Source of the DNA: Bradysia coprophila
Lineage: Eukaryota; Arthropoda; Insecta; Diptera; Sciaridae
Direction: 5' to 3'
Assembly (NCBI RefSeq): GCF_014529535.1
Contig: NW_023503372.1
Span: forward strand, 1,033,987-1,097,986
Length of the DNA: 64,000 bases
Below, in pieces: positions 34,918 to 48,600 of the stretch. The position numbers and the translations under genes were made by a program. Positions within the stretch are counted from its first letter, which is position 1; the number at the start of each line of letters is the position of its first letter. Under the pieces are notes generated by a model. That model was not told the DNA's origin, made no database searches, and was given only the letters and a program-made list of their open reading frames with translations.

Positions 34918-36635
34918 GGTTGGCTATAAATAATTATGCTTCTTCTGTTGTTAGTATCAACCAGATGTTGTGCAATAAAGGAAAATCTAAAATAGTTCAC
35001 TGACCGTGACCATGTCGCTAAAAATTTCTTTCGAAAACTATTCACATCTCCAACTTCTGATAGTCGCCACTACAATTCGTTAATAACATAAAATATTCAC
35101 AAAAATGTGTTCCATATATTTTAGGGTGTGTGGGTGTGGTTAGAGTTTGCGCTTTTATTTTCACCACAAAAAAAAAAATTTTGCTTTTACTACTGCCAAT
35201 TTGCGATTCTCTTAATTCGCAATAATTCTTCACATTTTCGTATTGTTAAACCGACAATTTAAAAATGTTTTGAAAGAAGAGCGAGGAAAACCTTTCAAAA
35301 TACGAAGAATTTTTTTTTTCATCCGTTTGATATCCATTCGGCTGTCGATTTTCAATTAAATATTCCTTGCATTCAGCAATATACAATGTTCAATCATCTG
35401 TAGGTTCATGCTTCTGGTGTATTGTACATATATGTTTCGAATTTCAGAAAGATGAATGAGAAAATGTATTTTTCTCAATTTTGGCAGATGCGCAATGTTG
35501 CCGGTAGGGAAGCTTTAGGTTTACATTCATTGTGAAAAAATGATTTTCCTCGGAAAGAAAAGTAATTTGTTTTTCTGTGTTGACACAATTTTCACGTGAA
35601 ATGTTTATTGTAAAAATGAAAATTTTATTCCCATTGGTGTTGTAAGGCCTTCCCTTAATGCATAAGTTGATGGATTTGAACTTGTTAAAAACATTGCTCC
35701 AAATAGTTACTGTACGATCATAGAAACGGAGAGGTTTGCTCAGTTGTGTGTGCTTGCCAGCAATTATTATTGGCTTTCCGTTTTTATCCTGAATTCCAGG
35801 TTCATTTGAACACTTGAATTTTGCCAAGGAACTTTAGTTTTCTTTTTTACTTACATTGATCAACAACCGAAGTGCAATGTTTAAGCGTACGAACAGATAA
35901 AGTAATTTTATAAACAAAAATTTGAAATTATGAAAATATTGTGCACAAACTGTTCAGTTGTTCGGTTCTCGTTGTTGTGTCATGATTAAACTGATGGGCT
36001 CCGATAATCTCATTATGATAAATTGATCTTAGTGACTTTCGGCAATCAATAAATGCAACAGTGATTGTACGGTGTGAATGGAACACAGAGAAGATATTGG
36101 TTAAATATTGCAATCTGTTTACATTTGAACGATAGTTCTCAAAGATAAAAAAAGTATTTCAAGTGACTTCTCCACAAAGTCATCTTAAATTCGTGTGTTC
36201 ATATCATTTTGCTGCTCTAAGAACAGAATATATTTTATCGATTGCTTTTCTCATCATATTACGAATCCTTTTCGTTGTGTTACCTCTTTTTATGTTCTTA
36301 TGTCGTGATGAAAACCAGATAGAATCGAGAAAAAGATTTTTTTTTCTTCATCTCCATAAATCTCCTTTACGCATTACTGAGCGCATTAATGTCTCTAATT
36401 TATAAGCTCGGAAAATTTCAAATTTAAAATCCACATTTTCTAAGCAGATCTGTAATTTCGATCATAATTTGTAGCATGTGTTTTTTACATCAAGCATTCA
36501 ATCAACACTCGACCCATACGCGCGTTTAAACCAGCAATAAACACGACTGAATTCCATAAGAAAACAATAAATAATAAAAAAGAAAAATAGCAAAAATATT
36601 ATCGTGAAACGACAGAGCGAACCAAAAGAAAAAAA

Positions 36636-39600
36636 ATGTTTTCAAGCTGTTGCGGTTGTACGAATAAAAAATCGAATAAGAAAGCACTCAATGATGAAAA
36701 TACCGATTCAAACGATGAAAGCCCAGCTAATATTGATAAGGATAATGTGGAAAATCGAACAGATGATTGTGTGGAAATTCTACTGAAAGACAGAGAAGTT
36801 GAAACGACGGCGAAAGAGGTAATAATCAGTCAAGAGCCGACTAACGAGCGTGCGATTTTACCGGTGGTGGAAGTGGAAACACAAATTGGTATGAATGGAA
36901 ATGGGAGTCTTATATACACATTATGTTCTCGAGTTGTTTAGTTGATTTAATTGAATGGAAGTCACAAATTGATTGTACATTTTCAACATTACTTCCGTGT
37001 TTCAAATGCCTTAACACATGCTTCAACGTAGTTGATAATAATTTAACAAAATGGAAACATCTCACACCAGGACGATGATGAAACGAAATGAGTTTGTTTT
37101 ACAATTATAACTCGGCTGTGAGCAAGGTAATGTTAGAGATTTGGGACAGTACGCGTTAGTCTTTTGAAAAAGACTTGGGTGGCAACATTGATGTAATTTT
37201 ATCAAACTCAACTCACTGCTGCCATCCTGGTCCCTTTCATCTCATTACTTTTTTGACCTGGCTGACCTGGCTGGCAGAACTTTATCAAAACACTACTCAG
37301 TGTTGCCAGCCAGGTCCTATTCAAACAGAGTTTATTTTTGAGAAAACATTTTCTCAAAATTTCTTGGAAACTGTGAGAAAATCAAGAAACTGTTTCCTCA
37401 AAAAAAGCTCTGCTTTCAAATGACTAATGATGTCCTGGTTTATAATCTAGTTTGCCGGAAGGAGAAAATTGTTTATGGAACTACTATAGCTTACTTGTTT
37501 ACTAACCCTTGAGAAACGGTAAACGTATCGTATAGAATCTGTAAATCTGTTACTTCAACTGACAAAATCTGACACTTCAATATTTCCATCTTACATTTCA
37601 TTATATGAGAGAACACCAATCAGAACTGAATGCTTATTCTTGTCACCGTTGTCTATAGCAGATGACCTGTCGTTTCCCTAATAGTTATTTGTTGAAATTA
37701 TTTCTGCTATAGAGGTTGATACCAAAATCTTCATTTATAATTCTATTGTTTTGACATACTGCAGCAATGTAACAACAGGGAGAAATCATCTTTTACTTTT
37801 GTCGTCGTTATCGTCGTAGATAACAGATGATTAGCCGTTTCAAAAAGACTTTCAACTCGTTCAAGGATTGGTAATGGCAAGAATAAAGCTCACACTGGTG
37901 CCAGAAACCAGTACCTGCACCTTAATCGAGGTCGATTGTTCAGCAAAAATCTCAAAAAGTCTCATTCCTCAACCGATACTTTGAACACAATTGTGCTTTT
38001 GTTCGACTCAAATGAGTCGTAAACATTCGTACGAAAATAACTTAAGCTATAAATTGTTCAATTTTTGCGTGAAATTCGTTTAAAAGACGTTTAAAAGATC
38101 AACAGAAACTGGTGTAGCCAACGTGTTTATTCATTACTTTCCGTAGTTTATTGAATTTGGTTGTGTGTTCGGTTAAATTTTAAAGAGATTACGACCAACT
38201 CTGTTGCTTGACTTTAATTTTAAAATCGTCCAACTTCTGTGCAGAGACATTATCGGTGTATATATACCGTCGTAATCCATTGAATGTTTAAACTTCCTTC
38301 GGAAAAGTTGTCACACACGAAACTTTTGTTTGGTTTAATTTCGAGCCAACAAACAAAATAAACATCCTCCGCTGTTTGCTTCTTATTTCCTTTCTGAATA
38401 AATGATTCATTTCTACGCTTCCACAGCAAACAAGAAAAATTTAATTTTCTTTACTCGGCCCAACATAATTTCCTTCATCTCGCAAAGAAGTACAGACTCC
38501 TGAAATTGAAGCGTAAAGTGTATTTATATTGAATACTACCGGCCAGCAGGTTATACAGCTATTCACTCCATGACTTCATGTTTTATTCAAGAAATATGGA
38601 GCTCACCTTAAACTTCCATAATCACAACAAATTCATGTGTGTTGTTCTCGTAGCACCGAAGCTGGTCAACTGAAGAGAATAATTGAGTGGAAATAATATT
38701 TTCAATATTAATGCGTACACGTGCGCTCCGCTATCCGCAAAACCATTATTATTCAAAGGCATGTAAATGTTTCATAAAGGCAGGGGGAAGTATGGACTTG
38801 AAAATAAATTGAATTACGACCCATATCAATCCGAAAATGATTTTTTCTTTTGATTTCGGATACTTAAAAGCTTCCATTCAACGGTAATCACAAAACAATT
38901 AGAGCATCCGGTAGATATATGCCAATGGTTCTGACAATAATTCGGAAACTTTTTTTCTTTACTCAAAAGCTGCAGAGAGTTTTAATGAGAAAACGGAGTC
39001 AAATGACGGTAAAAATGAACTTCCGGAATCGCCACAAATCGATAACAATGACAAAACGGTCGACGTATCCGAAGCGAAACAAATCGATTCCGATCACTCG
39101 GAACATTCCGAACGTGTGGACGCGAAACATTCAGACTCTGAGGCATCCGACGCAAAGGAAGTGGATAGGGAACAAGAATCGAAATCACCGGACAGTAGAT
39201 GTTCGGAACAAAGCCAACCGATACTGCCGCCACCGGCATCGTATCAAGCGTTAGAACAATCATCGGACAACAGTGACAGCAGCAATAATCGGACAATTGA
39301 ATCTAGCCAAAATAATAGCTTTAGTGATAACTCTCAAATAGTGCCTAACACTGTCGACGAGCAGATAATAATCAACGATGACCAACCGGACGATCAATTG
39401 AGCGACCATCAACCAGACGAGCAGTTGAATGAAGAAATTAACGATCACATAAGTGTTCCACCAGACGAAAAAGACCAAAACGATAATCTACCATCGCCGC
39501 CGACGACTCCATCGGACGACACAATATCGAGCGAACCACCGAAAAGTTGCTTGTCACGACGTTGTTCATCGAAGTCGTCAATTAAGAAGAAAGTGAATTA

Positions 39601-42600
39601 CAGCGACAGCAAAGAGTATATACCAATGGTGACCGACGACGATGAGGTGTTTTCGGATTCAATTTCACCGCAATTGCCGCGAGGCGATATGTGTACACCG
39701 TATCCGAAGAAGAAGGGATCGATTCCTGGGATGACTTTTCCATCTGATTGGTTTCCCGACGACAGGTGAAACTATTTTTTATTCTTTGATTCAAACTACG
39801 AAAGAATCGGCTGTGTCGCGAAAATTTTATTTTATTTTCAATCGACAAACTACGAACGGATTGATGCGAGAGATAAATACACACGACAATGTTGTGTGTG
39901 TTTATTAAAAATAATCCAAGAAGGAGGTCATTGCCTTGACGGTAGCAACGGTTTTTCATCATTTATTTGTCGTCTACTCCCAAAAGAAGTTTCGAACAAA
40001 TTTCGTTTAAATGCACACTCATGCACGATTAACTTTTCTTTCTTGAGAGAAACACCTTAATTAAATTGAAAATGTTCTCATTCGCTGTACGGCGTAACGA
40101 ACATGAAAGACGACACAACACATTCGATAGCTTTAAGCTGTCCACAACGGTTGAATTTACCGAAAAGATTAATTTTCTCGCAATTAATTTACTTGTCCAA
40201 ACAGACATCCGATGAATTAATTTGACTGAAAACAAAATTTAATCTGAGTCGAGTACATTAATTGATGATAACAAAACTTATTGCTTCTCTGGGTGCACAC
40301 AGTGAAGCGGATGGTGTTCATCGTGAACCACCTGTGACACCGATTGGACGTGACGAATTGGCGTTAAAAAGGCATCGGTTCTTTGCCGATTTACTGTCGG
40401 CAGCACAAGCAGCCGCAGATCATCGGGTTCGGTTTAATCCGTTGGGACCGGATGTCGCATTTGACAATTTTGGTAATTTCTATTTGATGTTTAATTTGTG
40501 TCCGTTGTAATACGTTAGCGTTTTTTGTTAATATTTCGATCAAATATCGATTTACCGGAGAAATAGATATAGAGATGGCACAAATTGAATACTTTGACAC
40601 TCTAAATTGGATAATGCTTATTGCTGTGTTCCCTGTCAAATTGTACATTTACTCTTTCGATGTAAGAGTCACATGTAACTACACAATAACCGATCCGAAA
40701 ATCAAAATCGAATGAATAAAATTCCTTAAAATTTTAAAAATATTGCCTCAAATGTCATCAAGTGTCACACCATGGAACTTCTTACAATCCAAATAATTTT
40801 CGAAGAATGGGTTGTGTCGTAGCACTGCTCCTAGCATAAACACTCGTATGTCAGACGTCGGAAGGCCTCCAAATTTTGATACATTTAACCCTATTCTGAT
40901 ACCATCTCCATCAGCCTCCAAATAGTTTTTACATTAATGCTAGGAGCAGTGCTATGGTTTTGTAATTTGGGCTACACAAAGGAGACGCATATACCACAGT
41001 TCGTAACAACTCAATATCACAGTCGCTAATAACGCTAATAACTATCCTTACTACTCGATTGAGTTACCAGTGCGAGAGTTAAAGACTCAACCGCAGACAG
41101 ATTTGAACCGATTGTCAGATGTGTAAACAAAACTAAGAGGATTGAATCGGTTCAAGTCTGGGTGACTTGAGCGTAGAGCTTTGGGATTACCAGTAAAAGA
41201 ACTGTTGAAATACATCGGCATTCCACTCAGACTAATTTTGATCCTAGTACATCATTTAATGGCTAGGTATTTAGCACAGCACACCACTGAGCACTGTAAA
41301 AGTGATGTGTTACCAAGTCAACGAAATTAGTAAAATTATTGGTCCGCCTGTAATCAGAACTGCTTGGATAAGGTGATTATCATTATAGTTTCTAGCTTAG
41401 CATTTACTTATCAGGCACAGTGATGAGACTGACAATCACGAAACGAAACTCATCCCATACTTTATCTGTTATTTGTAGCTTAAGATCCTAGATGTCTTGT
41501 TGATTGTCTTGCATTTTCAACAGTTTTTTTCAATAAAAATTGCCGAGTGGTGTATTTTGAGTGAAAAGGGATTTCCTAGAATTTCAAGCATTTTTACATG
41601 ATTTTCATGAAATTTTCTATAATTTATAAGAATTTTGAAGAATTGAACGATTCTTTTAGCAAAGGATTTTCCTTTAAGTGCAAACGAATTTTCTATGTCT
41701 ATCTCTGTCCCTTATCCGAAATTACATCAGTAATGGCTAAAAGTTCTCACTGGCAAACAGCTAACCTAGTCACCAAATCTGTTCCTTCTTTTGTTCAAGC
41801 TATCGTTTAGTGTTCGACACAAAATCTTTTACTTCATTAGTTTTTTTTAGCAAACGGTTGCTTATAATAAGATAATAATAATGAGTGTTCACCACTTATT
41901 TTTACATCGTCTTTGTCGTTAACAGATGACTGGTTGTTCCTTAATATGTTTTGTCAACATAACGGTTTAATTAACGTCGACACTTTACGCTTTGACGTAG
42001 CAACAACATGAAAAGCAAGAATGTATTTCAATAAATTATACATTCGCATACACAGTGAACTAAATATTATTCAAAAAGGCAACCAACAGTATGATTTTAT
42101 CGGCAGCTACTCACATGCTTAACCGGAAAGATTGGGAAATAATTGCGAATAATGTTGTGGGAATACAATAATGACAAGCTCTCGTTTATTTAGTACATAA
42201 TTTTTACAATGTATAAAGATCAAACACCCCCTCTTTAAATCTTTCGATGGTGGAATTGTGCCCAAAATCGATGCCACGTTTCCTTTTTGAACGGCGATGC
42301 TAATGCGGTGAATTAAAAATGATGTCGCACGTTTTTCATCAGTGATTTTACTTCCGATTTTTTTGGTTAAATCCAGGCCTAACTTTCCTAGTACCCTTGA
42401 CGTCTCCGTCGAAATCAGAATAAAAATGAACTGGTTAGCCAATTGTGAATAATAGTGTATTACTCCAGTCGCCATGGGCTGGTTCCGCAAAGCTGACACT
42501 TTTGCTTAAACAACCACTTACATACTTACAAGCAATTACTTAAGATATATTACATGCTTGTAAAAAACCTCATGCTCATTACTTTGACTCCACGTGATAC

Positions 42601-45600
42601 ATTTGGGTAAGGAAATAGCATCTCGCTGTCTTATTTCATTGAAATGTATCTTGAAATGGTTGTTAGTCTAATATGCTTGCGCTGTGAGTGTTTATTATTA
42701 TTAGTCTGTTGCCAATCCTCAATGTAAACAAAATCTGGCAATGCCACTTTGAACGGTATTAAGGTTAGAACTCATTTCCTTATGCACTCAAAAGGAAATC
42801 CTTTGTTCAGAAAATTCGCAAATTCGTTGAAATCCTTAAAGATCCCTAAAAATGATTGAAATTCCTTTGAAATGGACAAAAAAATCCTTTCGGATTCTAG
42901 AAAATCCATTGAGGATTTTCTCTTTTCTATTAGAAAATCCTTACGGACACGAAATACACGATTATCTGCCCTTCGGTGAGGACTGTAGCTAGAACTCCTA
43001 TTATATCTTGAAATCAGTTCTCCGATGAATATTGCGATCAATTGTTGTTGATCAACATTTCGAAGTTAAATTATTTTAAAGTTCTCCTAACACAAAGTGA
43101 ACAAAATTCTCAATTATTTCCTAATCTTTCTGCTAAACACGTTAGCAACTGCTGATAAAACCATATCGTTACCTGAATTTATGAATTAAATGGGCATACA
43201 CAGTGGCGCCGAGTTCACGGGGGAGATGGAGGTGATTGTTCCACTATGAAATGAGGCGATAGTTTTCACAGTTCACTGCAGAGTGTAGCGACCAAAACAG
43301 ATTTCTAACATTGATTTTGGTTAGATGAAGTTTAGAAAAATTGTTTTGCCTCCCATGAACAAAACTCGGCGCCTCTGGCTGGGTGTACAGATGTAATATA
43401 TCGAAAGACACACACTTGATTTTCAAGTGTATATGGTTGCTATACTTCAAAATGTAAGTATCGACGATAAAAAAAACATTACCAACTATGTTCAGTACGG
43501 TTGTCGATTTTATAATTATACAATCTACACACTCACTACTACTGCTATTCCTTACTGGAAAGTTCTTATACCAGCGCTATATATCTAAGCTGCAAGATTA
43601 ACTTTTATCTAACAAAATGACGATAATATCGCCGATATGAAAAAGAGTCGTCATTATATTGTTATTCACTGTGAAGCGCACCGGACTTATCCGAATTGAA
43701 GTGAATTCATTTGGCATCGAAAGGCAGTGCTCGCAATCTTTTCTATTTTTGCGAAAATTTTACACCAAACTCTTTGCCGACCGTCCAGTTTTATTTCAGT
43801 TTTCAGATTTATTTTGGTGTTTATGGTGTGTATCTGTGCTCAGAAATTTTATTATTATTTTTTTTGTAAAAATTTTGGATTTGTTTTGATTTTTTCGTAT
43901 TAAACACTTATCCACTTATTACTATCTGTGTTGCTGCATTGATATAGTGAATAGAATTCTAATATACCGAAAACTCAAATCGGAGCTTGTCGTTGTCTTA
44001 CCTTCTAAGCAAATATATAACAAAAGAATCGTAGGTACACTTCTAATCTGTGATAATTTGTTGTAGCTTTGATAGAAAAGTGCTTCAGTGGAACTCAAAA
44101 TTTTTATTTGAATAATTAATTTCTCTTCGTTAGAATTTATCGAAATAAACCATTGAGTGGGTGTATAAGTTTGCTATTTTCTCGTTATATGCAGTAACCG
44201 ATTGTTATTAAATTATTAAATCGTCGTCATCGCCATATACCATAACAACAAACATTCTTCAGCACTAAATATACTGCGAATGTGTTACAGTGTTTTAACG
44301 CTTCACCGAATTTCTTATGCAATTTTCTTTTCTCGCACTTTTTATCGATCTCTCATTGTCAAGGCAAAACCATAAATAAATAATTTGAAAAAAATTAATT
44401 ATATTAATAGAAGACACACACATGGTGTGTATAATAATTGACTATATGTGTGGCTTATTATATAGCACAACAACAACAACAACAAAAAAAAGAGTTTTTC
44501 ATGAAATTCCAAATAATTTAAAAATAAAAGAAGACGCAGAACTCGCAGAAAAATTAATTTTATAATCGCTGTTGCTATTAGTGTGCTCTCGATGTCTAAC
44601 TAAATAAAAAGGCCACAGTGTGTTGCCGATCGCTCTGAATTCTAATGTTTTGACGTTGCGAGAGAGAGCTTACATTTTTTTAAAAATTAATTTTGGAATT
44701 ATGGGATATGAAAAATAAAACCGGGTGCATAGCATGGGTAAATCGCTGAGTGTATGTTTTGGTAGAACACTTATTATAAATGATGTGAAAAATTGCAACA
44801 ATCCAGGTAATTATTGATTTATGTATAACGGATTGTAATTTGTATGTTCTAAGCTTCTCTTTTTCTATTTGTCCGAAAATCTATAAATTTTCCAACGGTA
44901 AATTATTACCTCATGCGAAACGAGTATATGTGTGTTGATTCAACGCTGTTGAAATGTCGACGAATTTTTTTTTATCTCAAAAATAAATGCCAGTCGACTA
45001 CAAAGTAATTCTTTTTTTTGTGTGAACAGCTCGTAAATTATAAAGGAGTGTACTTGCAACAGCTAACTGATTATAATGGTTAGGAGACAAGTATGAAAGC
45101 ATAACTTTACTGAGGGAATACCATCTGTATGTCTTATAGTTACGTGTAAAGGGAAGATAACAACCGCCTTTTTCACGATGTACAGGCGATGAAATTTCGG
45201 AAGCCTTTGTTGAGAAAAACATTTATCTCGGGAAAAAGTTGAAAATTGCATTTTCTCGGATGACACCTTCGAAATGCAATTTCTAACTGTTTGCCTTCGG
45301 CGAGCAAATAACTGTCACATCTGCTGCTGATTTTTAGGCAGTCTTCGTTCCACCGCACATTCTCCCACATTTTTTGGAAAATTTGGAAACAAAGTAATTT
45401 TCCAAAGCATACATTGGCTCTAAATTCTCTCTAAATTTATTTGCGAAAAAATGTGGGAAAATATGAGAAAATTTGGGGAAATTTAGAAAAAAAAAGTTTT
45501 TGTGAAAAAAGTAGGCCCTGGTTGTACGAACTAGTGGTGTGACTGCAGTTCAAGCTTATCGATGCATTAATATTTTGTGACATATTGTTTACACAAACGT

Positions 45601-48600
45601 TAACATTTGACGTGTGAGCCTTTAAAAGTGATTTGGGATGATTGATCTACTATTGGAGTAATTTTTGATACAAAATCTTCTACTTCATTTGTTTTCACAC
45701 ACATTTTGCTGAATAAGAGAACACAAGCTCATCGCCCAATTATTTTTAAATCGTTGCCAATAACAGCTGAGAATCTGTTTCAAAATTTAATGACTCAAAT
45801 GGATGCTACGATGTTTGAATAAAAACAAATGGAAAATTTCGATCAAATTTAATTTATAATGAGGTCAATGAGAACACGACACTCCACACTCCTAAAATTA
45901 ATTTTCATTTAAACTTTTTCAATTATACATCTAAATTGAAACGACAAGAAAATTCTATGCGAAATTGTCTTGTTAACAGAAAAGTTCGTTGAATGTCCCC
46001 CGAAAAAAAAAAACATAAACAAGACTTTGGTGGGTGAAGCAACACACTCATTTTATAGTTGGGTGTGTTATTTATACATATACAAGTATGTCGTTTGGTG
46101 AAATTAGGTTATTTTGTCGTTGGAATACGTCATTCATATCCATATCCAACACGTACATCTAATATAGGTTGGTCGAATTAGTCAATGCGAATACAATCAG
46201 AGTCCTTCATATTGAAGTAGTTGTTCCTCGTTAATTTTAACTGGCAAAATAATAATTCAGAATATCGAATCAAGGTAGAGATATGAGAGGGTCACTGAAA
46301 CGACTGCAGGGTTTTCTGTTCGAAAAATTAATTTTAAATACAATCAGGCTTGACGAGGCTTTACCTGATAATACCAGTCTCTGGACATGTACCAGTCTCT
46401 GGACATGTACCAGTCTCTCTTTTAACAATTTATATTAAAAAGCTTGTGTCTGCTTAATTATAACGAGTCAGGTTGAAAATGCTTAGTCATCAGTCACCTT
46501 TTCATCTATGTGTGTATTATATTGCTCTATGGTCATTCGTGTCCATAAAATGAGCTACAGTTTCCTTATAACTTTTAATTAGGGATAAGGAAACCACTTG
46601 TACAAACGGCAACCGAATTGTGATGCGGTCATTTCATCTGTTATTCCTTTTACAGAATCTTGTACTTCATTTGCCATGTCAAGAATATCAGCTTGAAAAT
46701 CATTAATTTTCGTCATTTCCCTTTTCTCATTTCATACAGATTGTGACCCGAACCTAAAGCCATCCACAACCGCTGAACTAGGTCATCTTATCGATCGTTT
46801 GGAAAGAATTATCGAACGTCTTGAACGAACTGTATCTGCCCGTGAATTGGCAACGGTGAACGGAACATTAAATGCTGTGATACAAAAAACTGATTCGGAA
46901 GAATTGGACAGTTTACCATTACCATTGCCACCATCGACACCGAACTTTGATTTACTCATCGGGGATATTGCAGCCGATAGTGTGAACGACAATTTTCCAT
47001 TGTTGAACGGCAAGAAGATTTCCATCGATCTTGAAAATCTACCGACGGTTATCAATCAACTCAGTACCGACGAATATCTAACTCAAGACGAACCAGACTA
47101 TTCACCACCAACCAGTATGAGTGTTTTGGGATATCAGGACATTGTCAGTGGACCGCTGTTGGAATACATAAATCTATCGAAGAAAATTGGCGGTGATGTA
47201 GCCAAACATGCCGAGTCTGTGGAAAGGGCTTTCAACGCACAACTGGCGTACGTAACTCTAGCGTCTACGTCAGCCCAACCATCGCCGGCCGATCAACAAC
47301 AACTGCTTAAACCAACATCCGATCAAATTACTATAATCCAGGAATATCGCGAAAAGAACCGAACATCGCCATTCTTCAATCATTTGTCAGCGATTAGTGA
47401 GAGTATTCCCGCTTTGGGATGGGTCTGTGTGGTAAGTTGAATTTTCGGCAAAGAATGACTCCATGTACAGCTTGAGAAACTTTTTTTCCGTTCAGTCTCC
47501 AACACCTGGACCACACGTGAAGGAAATGAACGACGCCGGTCAATTCTACACGAACCGTGTGCTGAAAGATTGGAAAGAGAAGGATTCGACTCATGTGGAA
47601 TGGGCTCGTTCGTGGATTCAAACATTGACTGAATTACAGAAATACATACGACAGTATCATACAACCGGTTTGGTTTGGTCTGGCAAAACTGTTGCTAGTG
47701 CTGGCGGTTGCCCACCGCCTCCACCACCTGGTATGCCACCACCACCACCAGTTCTTCCAGACTTAGGCAGTTTGGCTGTTGGCTCAGGTGATGATCGAAG
47801 TGCATTGTTTGCACAGATCAATCAGGGAGCTGACATAACGAAAGGTAAATTGTCTTTACTTAATTGTAAGTTACAGGCTGTAAAGGTGAAGAAGGAGTGG
47901 TCAGAATGGACTAGTCCATTCAATTCTACCTAAAGCTCAGTAGTTATCCTCTTAAGGTCTACATTTTGTGAAAGTAATTGATGTTGCAACGAATTGAATG
48001 CATGAGCGACCCAAACTCGCACCCAACTGTAAAATTTCCGGAAACGGTGACGAAACTTTTAAATGTCTGGAATGATCAACGTTGGTGTCCTAGGGAGAAA
48101 GTTCTTTCACCACCCAATTTCGCTTCATTTGAATAAAAATTTTGACTAACTAGCTGCAGTGCCATCAATCGACTAATATAAAATTGAGAAACTAAATTTT
48201 CAGGTCTAAAGAAAGTCACGTCCGATATGCAAACACATAAGAACACAACTTTACGTTCTGGACCAGCTCCATTCAAAGCACCAGTTTCTCTACCATCACC
48301 TGGTAACAAAGCTCCTGCTCCAGCTGCCGCCAAGCCTCCAGTATTCACAAGGGATGGAAAGAAATGGCTGATTGTTAGTGAACCGCAAAACGTTTGATCA
48401 TCTCCACATGCAGTCTAACCCGTTCGGGTCTTTCGTTTCAGGAATACCAGAAAAACAATCCAAATTTGCTGGTGGAAAATGCCGAAATGAACAACATGGT
48501 CTATCTATTCAAATGCGAAGGATCGACTGTGACTGTTAAGGGGAAAATTAACGGAATCATCTTGGACTCGTGCAGAAAATGTTCCGTGCTATTAGATTCC

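Larger units (their letters stand above)
31201..36635. other. Gene-poor repeat-bearing region before capulet
   Basis: No supported coding exon in 5.4 kb. It contains several GATAACAGATGA copies and the 51-base dispersed repeat. From about 36530 the A-rich sequence leading to ATG 36636 is likely capulet leader. Confidence 0.55.
36889..38969 (+). other. capulet intron 1
   Basis: 2.1 kb, AT-rich. Contains two adjacent GATAACAGATGA copies and a direct repeat at 37199-37318. No further coding signal. Confidence 0.6.
40473..46739 (+). other. capulet intron 3
   Basis: 6.3 kb intron separating the extension-coding exons from the CAP core. Holds a MITE (40817-40956), a minus-strand ORF (42119-42499), GATAACAGATGA copies, a candidate alternative first exon (44734-44806) and a small tandem repeat (46375-46421). 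Most of the rest is AT-rich unique sequence. Confidence 0.65.

Noticed and set aside
39116-39769. A separate Asp/Ser-rich gene starting at an internal codon
   Set aside because: It is a middle part of a capulet exon; upstream codons are open back to an acceptor at 38969 or 38975, and its 3' end is a splice donor.
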